Origin: Sporolactobacillus shoreae
Lineage (GTDB): Bacteria > Bacillota > Bacilli > Bacillales > Sporolactobacillaceae
DNA length: 64,000 bases
Direction: 5' to 3'
Assembly: GCF_004684935.1 (NCBI RefSeq)
Contig: NZ_SRJD01000016.1
Coordinates: 24,701 to 88,700 of the forward strand
The position numbers and the translations under genes are program-made. Positions 60,495-64,000 of the stretch are shown piece after piece. The notes under the pieces were generated by a model. That model made no database searches. It saw only the letters and a list, made by a program, of their open reading frames with translations, and was not told the origin of the DNA. Each line of letters starts with the position of its first letter. Position 1 is the stretch's first letter.

Positions 60495-61175
60495 GTGGCT
60501 GAACGATCCATTGTCGAAAAATTGAAATTGGACAAGTATCAAAATACGGTGATCCTTAATCTTCCTGAATCCGAATTCAGCCACTTTAGCGGAATTAAGG
60601 ACTTTGATCAGACATTCATGAAAGAAAAATACGATCTGATTTTCGCCTTTACCTTCACCTTTGATGAGCTGAAAGAAACGGTTCTTGAAACCATCAGACG
60701 GAACAGACTACAAAAAAACGGTTATTTGTATCTAGCTTATCCCAAAAAGGGAAATAAAATCTATAGTAGCTTTGTGCACCGGGATGAACTATTTCCGGGA
60801 CTAGATGTTAATCCGGACGGATATATCGGAAAAAGTGATATTAAGTTTGCCCGTATGGTCAGCCTTGATGAAGTCTTCACCATTGTGGGTCTTAAAGAAG
60901 CCGGATCAGGAAGAAAAAGGAAGAGTACGTCAAACAGCCAGTGCGTGGACGACTATATCAGCTACATTCCCAGGATTGAGTCATATCTCTCGGAAAAAGC
61001 GGCCGCAGCCGCCTTTTATCAAAGCCTGACTCCCGGGTACCGGAAAGACTGGGCAAGATACGTATTCAGTGCCAAACAGGAAACAACACGGGATAAGCGG
61101 CTTTCGGAGATGGAAATGATCCTCGGCAAGGGTTTCAAGTCGAAGGATCTATACCGCCAGTCTCAGCAGAAATAA
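60495..61175 (+). CDS. YdeI/OmpD-associated domain protein
   Basis: 226 residues. The C-terminal 70 residues (FYQSLTPGYRKDWARYVFSAKQETTRDKRLSEMEMILGKG) match the helical YdeI-type domain seen in small bacteriocin-protection-like proteins. The N-terminal part (about 1-140) is a separate alpha/beta domain that resembles DUF3052-type folds, with no catalytic motif I recognise. GTG start with a weak AGG. Adjacent to tRNA-Ala; function unknown. Confidence 0.65.
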   Translation: MAERSIVEKLKLDKYQNTVILNLPESEFSHFSGIKDFDQTFMKEKYDLIFAFTFTFDELKETVLETIRRNRLQKNGYLYLAYPKKGNKIYSSFVHRDELFPGLDVNPDGYIGKSDIKFARMVSLDEVFTIVGLKEAGSGRKRKSTSNSQCVDDYISYIPRIESYLSEKAAAAAFYQSLTPGYRKDWARYVFSAKQETTRDKRLSEMEMILGKGFKSKDLYRQSQQK

Positions 61176-61177
61176 TG

Positions 61178-61210
61178 AAACGGATCCGCTCAAAACGGAT
61201 CCGTTTTTTT
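61178..61210. terminator. Terminator of the YdeI-like gene
   Basis: aaacggatccg / cggatccgttt with a 7-base loop and eight T residues, right after the stop codon and convergent with the yggT-like gene. Confidence 0.9.
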
Positions 61211-61234
61211 TATGATCATTTTTTTGCACAAAAC

Positions 61235-61528
61235 TTATTTAAGCCGCAATACAGCTAAAATTTTCTGAAGGCCAAATCCAATGGCGCTATAGACAATCAG
61301 AGCGAAAACCGCTGAGAGATCCAGGCTGTGACCATTAAAGACAACCGGGTGAAAAATGCCTGTAAACGGTTGAAGGATCGGCTCACTCAATCCATTGAGC
61401 AAACTCACAAACGGTGTATCATTGGCTCCAAAAAATTTAAGAAGTATATATAAAACGATAATAATCTGTATAAAAGTCAGAAGGATGCTGATCAGTTTCG
61501 GAAGCACGCCTGAATTTTTCCCTTTCAC
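61235..61528 (-). CDS. YggT-family membrane protein
   Basis: 97 residues: an N-terminal basic stretch, one helix (about 8-32), the family block PILQPFTGIFHP and a second helix near the end. YggT proteins are widespread small membrane proteins; roles in cell division site or osmotic stress have been suggested for other species. I choose the GTG at 61528 (MKGKNSGVLPKLI) with AAAGGAAG upstream; the longer frame begins with a TTG inside that ribosome site. Monocistronic. Confidence 0.75.
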   Translation of the reverse strand: MKGKNSGVLPKLISILLTFIQIIIVLYILLKFFGANDTPFVSLLNGLSEPILQPFTGIFHPVVFNGHSLDLSAVFALIVYSAIGFGLQKILAVLRLK

Positions 61529-61599
61529 CTTTCTTCTTCCTTTCAAATAAATAGTGATCTTAAAAACTTATCGCCTGCTCTTTTCCATGTTAAGGGATA

Positions 61600-61744
61600 A
61601 CGATGTTCCAGTCAAATGATCTTCTGGAGCTCCTTCGAGCGAAGTATTGAGCGAGAAGACTCGCGGATCGCCCGCGAAAGCGGGTATCTGGAGCGAAAGC
61701 GGGTATCTGGAGCGAAAAAGAACAGACAATTTTTGTCAAAGCAA
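61600..61744 (+). repeat. Dispersed MITE-like repeat, copy E (long, diverged, internal duplication)
   Basis: Contains GGATCGCCCGCGAAAGCG as in copy F and ends GGAGCGAAAAAGAACAGAC...GTCAAAGC as in the other copies. The unit aaagcgggtatctggagcg is present twice in tandem (about 61677-61715). The ends are worn and no target duplication is visible. Confidence 0.65.
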
Positions 61745-61780
61745 AAAAAGAGGTCCGCCAAAAGGCAGAACCTCTCTTTA
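61743..61780 (-). terminator. Terminator of pgi
   Basis: On the minus strand gaggttctgcc / ggcggacctc with a short loop is followed by a run of T residues, about 25 bases after the pgi stop. Confidence 0.8.
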
Positions 61781-61804
61781 TTTCCTGAAAATACTTTTTA
61801 TCTG

Positions 61805-63160
61805 TCAGTGATTCAGACGTTTTTCGAGTGCGGCTTTTTCATCTTCATAACCTGGCTTGCCAAGCAATGCGAACATGTTCTTCTTGTATGCTTCAACCCC
61901 AGGCTGGTTAAATGCGTTGACACCCAGCAGGAATCCACTCACGGCAACCGCTTTTTCAAAGAAATACATCAGGTAGCCGAGATGATACTCGGTCAATTCA
62001 GGAATCGTTACCACAAGCTGAGGAACCTGACCGTCTGTGTGAGCCAGTCGAACCCCTTCGGCAGCCTTTTTATTGACATAGTCCATCGTTTTTCCCGAAA
62101 GGAAATTCAGGTTGTCAAGATTTTCCGCCTCAGGCTTGATCGTAATATTCTCGCGCGGCTCGTCAACAAGGACAGCCGTCTCGAACATGACGCGGCTCCC
62201 TTCCTGAACAAACTGGCCAAGTGAATGAAGATCCGTGCTGAAGTCAGCGGACGAAGGATAGAGTCCCTTGAAATCCTTGCCTTCACTCTCTCCAAATAAC
62301 TGCTTCCACCATTCAGCGAAATAGTGGAGATGCGGTTCAAAGTTAACCAGCATTTCAACAGATTTACCTTTGTTATAAAGAATATTGCGGATCGCCGCAT
62401 ACTGATAGGCCTGGTTCTTGCTCAGCTCCGGCTCGCTGAAATCATTCTGTGCGTCGCGCGCGCCTTCCATCAGGCTGCTGATATCCAAACCTGATGCAGC
62501 AATTGGCAGAAGGCCGACAGCGGTCAGAACAGAGAAACGTCCGCCAACATCGTCCGGAATGACAAAGCTTTCATACCCTTCCTTGTCCGCGAGTGTCTTC
62601 AGCGCGCCTTTCGCTTTATCAGTCGTCGCATAAATGCGTCCCTTCGCTTCTTCTTTGCCGTATTTATTTTCAAGAAATTCACGGAAAACACGGAATGCGA
62701 TAGCCGGTTCTGTCGTTGTACCGGATTTGGAAATCACATTAACGGAAACGTCTTTGTCTTTAAGCACATCAAACAGTTCATTCAGATAAGTTGAGCTGAT
62801 GCTGTTCCCGGCAAAGAAAATCTGCGGCGCTTTCCGTTCGCCTTTTTCCAGTTCGTTATAAAAAGAATGATTCAGTGTCTGAATCGCCGCACGAGCACCC
62901 AGATAGGATCCGCCGATTCCAATGACGACAAGGACATCAGAATCATTCTTGATTTTTTCAGCAGCTTTCTGAATCCGCGCAAATTCTTCTTTGTCATAAT
63001 CTGTCGGAAGAGTCAGCCAACCAAGAAAATCATTTCCTGCAATTGTTTTTTCATGGATTGCTTTATGGGCAGCTGAGACCTGCGCCGATAAATAATCCAA
63101 TTCATGTTCCGCGAAAAACGACAACGCGTTGCTATAATCAAAAGCAATTTTCTTACCCAT
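61805..63160 (-). CDS. pgi: Glucose-6-phosphate isomerase
   Basis: A 451-residue cytosolic enzyme interconverting glucose-6-phosphate and fructose-6-phosphate in glycolysis. The bacterial short-form PGI signatures are present: [46 protein letters not shown] and [15 protein letters not shown]. The catalytic Glu lies in the [15 protein letters not shown] region. The length matches Bacillales Pgi. GGAGGCAGAACA precedes the ATG. A sigma-A-like promoter lies at 63187-63215. Confidence 0.97.
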   Translation of the reverse strand: MGKKIAFDYSNALSFFAEHELDYLSAQVSAAHKAIHEKTIAGNDFLGWLTLPTDYDKEEFARIQKAAEKIKNDSDVLVVIGIGGSYLGARAAIQTLNHSFYNELEKGERKAPQIFFAGNSISSTYLNELFDVLKDKDVSVNVISKSGTTTEPAIAFRVFREFLENKYGKEEAKGRIYATTDKAKGALKTLADKEGYESFVIPDDVGGRFSVLTAVGLLPIAASGLDISSLMEGARDAQNDFSEPELSKNQAYQYAAIRNILYNKGKSVEMLVNFEPHLHYFAEWWKQLFGESEGKDFKGLYPSSADFSTDLHSLGQFVQEGSRVMFETAVLVDEPRENITIKPEAENLDNLNFLSGKTMDYVNKKAAEGVRLAHTDGQVPQLVVTIPELTEYHLGYLMYFFEKAVAVSGFLLGVNAFNQPGVEAYKKNMFALLGKPGYEDEKAALEKRLNH

Positions 63161-63186
63161 TGTTCTGCCTCCAATAATCGAACGAA

Positions 63187-63215
63187 ATTATCACACTTTT
63201 AATGGTACAAGACAA
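63187..63215 (-). promoter_or_regulatory. Probable sigma-A promoter of pgi
   Basis: On the minus strand TTGTCT, a 17-base spacer and GATAAT (preceded by TGT) lie about 27-55 bases upstream of the pgi start. A reasonable housekeeping promoter. Confidence 0.5.
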
Positions 63216-63398
63216 CCCCTATAAATTCAAGTCGTGAATACCTGATATTCCTGGTCTGGAACCGATTTCACAATTATGTCACCAAACGATGAATGATGCG
63301 CCGAATGAACACTGAGAAGAAAAATGTATAATTAGGGACAGATCAGGCACCCTAAGTCTGCACCGACATCTAAGCACGTGTAAAAAGGAGGAAAGATT

Positions 63399-63629
63399 AT
63401 GAGCGGTTTGCAGAGAACATGCCTGGCCTTTCTCGTTATCGGAGGCATTAACTGGGGACTGATCGGCTTCTTTCGATTCGATCTTATCGCAGCGATATTC
63501 GGCGGTTCTTATACAGCGCTTGCCCGAATCATTTATGGCATCGTTGGTCTTTGCGCGCTGTATTCCCTCACATTACTGTTTAAACCCAGTGAAGAACTGG
63601 AACGCCGGCGTGAACCGGAAATCCGCTGA
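63399..63629 (+). CDS. DUF378-family membrane protein
   Basis: 76 residues with two membrane helices (about 8-28 and 36-58). The sequence AFLVIGGINWGLIGFFRFDLIAAIFGG is the DUF378 hallmark. Such tiny membrane proteins are common in Firmicutes and uncharacterised. AAAGGAGGAAAG precedes the ATG. A group II intron on the other strand ends 15 bases past its stop. Confidence 0.88.
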   Translation: MSGLQRTCLAFLVIGGINWGLIGFFRFDLIAAIFGGSYTALARIIYGIVGLCALYSLTLLFKPSEELERRREPEIR

Positions 63630-63643
63630 TCAACGGCAGCCGA

Positions 63644-64000
63644 ATCGAGTAGGAGGAGATAATTTCTCCGACCTCTCACACCACCGTACGTACGGTTCCG
63701 TATACGGCAGTTCAATAGTTTAAGTGTGCACGCTCGAACAGACAGGTAAGATTTTTAAGACCTGTCTGTTCGAGTATTTTATTAGTTATTGCCCGATGTA
63801 GGATGTAGCTACAGGCGATACGCCAGTAGCCTTTTCGTGTATTTGCCCATTCCCACGCTTTTTGTTTGGGCACGTTAAGTTGAACAAGGCTTTTGTATTT
63901 CGTCCTGGTCCTCTTCCAACGTTTCCAAATGATCTGTCGAATTCTGCGCCGGAGCCATTCGTCTAAGTGGTGGATGTAACTTTTCATATAGCTAATGCCA
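63644..64000 (-). mobile_element. Group II intron, 3' part (continues beyond window)
   Basis: The reverse-transcriptase end at 63712 is followed within a few bases by a group II domain V-like hairpin (minus strand AACTGCCGTATACGGAA ... CGTACGGTGGTG). A domain VI-like stem follows, ending CTCCTACTCGAT, the usual 3' end, at about 63644. The 5' half lies outside the window. It is inserted downstream of the DUF378 gene in the opposite direction. Confidence 0.85.
63712..64000 (-). CDS. ltrA: Group II intron reverse transcriptase/maturase, C-terminal part
   Basis: About 95 residues visible, open to the window edge. The segment HHLDEWLRRRIRQIIWKRWKR followed by AWEWANTRKGYWRI is the group II intron maturase-specific domain. 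The reverse-transcriptase fingers and palm lie outside. No HNH endonuclease domain follows; the protein stops at HLNY right before domain V, so it is an endonuclease-less type. It promotes intron splicing and retrohoming. Confidence 0.9.
   Translation of the reverse strand, partial: GISYMKSYIHHLDEWLRRRIRQIIWKRWKRTRTKYKSLVQLNVPKQKAWEWANTRKGYWRIACSYILHRAITNKILEQTGLKNLTCLFERAHLNY

Noticed and set aside
60343..61175. Integration site of an island at tRNA-Ala
   Set aside because: No integrase gene and no repeated 3' tRNA end in the flanking sequence.

Overview
The window looks like a chromosomal segment of a low-to-mid GC Gram-positive spore-former of the order Bacillales. The evidence is the addB-addA-sbcD-sbcC operon, FabL, LplJ, a YjcZ-type mini-protein, YhgE with an adjacent TetR gene, a WalR-type box in front of a 3D-domain wall protein, and an FMN riboswitch in front of ribU. 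A Sporolactobacillus-like lineage is my inference from the kumamolisin-type protease together with this gene set; no marker in the window proves it.

Layout. 1-4.6 kb: the start of a LacI regulator, a divergent MATE exporter, a long AT-rich leader and a secreted S53 protease. 4.6-14.7 kb: asparagine synthetase, a small wall lysozyme, an ABC-F ATPase, a YitT protein, a secreted helical protein and a large RND pump. 14.9-26.8 kb: the recombination operon addB-addA-sbcD-sbcC, read leftward from a promoter that carries a LexA-like box. 26.8-30.8 kb: an HTH protein with a glycine-rich repeat tail, then an ECF sigma/anti-sigma pair split by a tnpB-only IS200/IS605-type element. 31-45 kb: housekeeping genes, including ppiB, menBE, fabL, sodC, mscL, a Nudix enzyme, a PC4-like protein with two LexA-like boxes, menA, the FMN riboswitch with ribU, yjcZ, a thioesterase, a 3D-domain wall protein and ddl. 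45-54.7 kb: an M48 protease, lplJ, a phosphatase, an MFS exporter with an ArsR regulator, and YhgE with TetR. 54.7-56.2 kb: a scrapyard holding a truncated second tnpB, a MITE-like repeat with an 8-bp target duplication, an ArsR gene remnant and a solitary IS605-type right-end hairpin. 56.2-64 kb: a class A PBP, an amino acid permease, tRNA-Ala, a YdeI-like protein, YggT, pgi, a DUF378 protein and the 3' end of a group II intron.

Most informative observations. (1) Removing the tnpB element rebuilds a clean operon junction: the sigma stop codon, a GGAGGA ribosome site and the anti-sigma ATG fall into place. The insertion has therefore given the sigma factor a 48-residue foreign tail and taken the anti-sigma gene away from its ribosome site. 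(2) A dispersed non-coding repeat family (at least six copies, long and short forms) has imperfect terminal inverted repeats starting GGCT. One copy has a perfect 8-bp target duplication and another has a 7/8 match, so it behaves like a MITE. (3) LexA-like GAAC-N4-GTTC boxes precede both the AddAB/SbcCD operon and a PC4-like single-strand binding protein, which suggests DNA-damage control of both.

All assignments come from reading sequence and translations. No database search was run.
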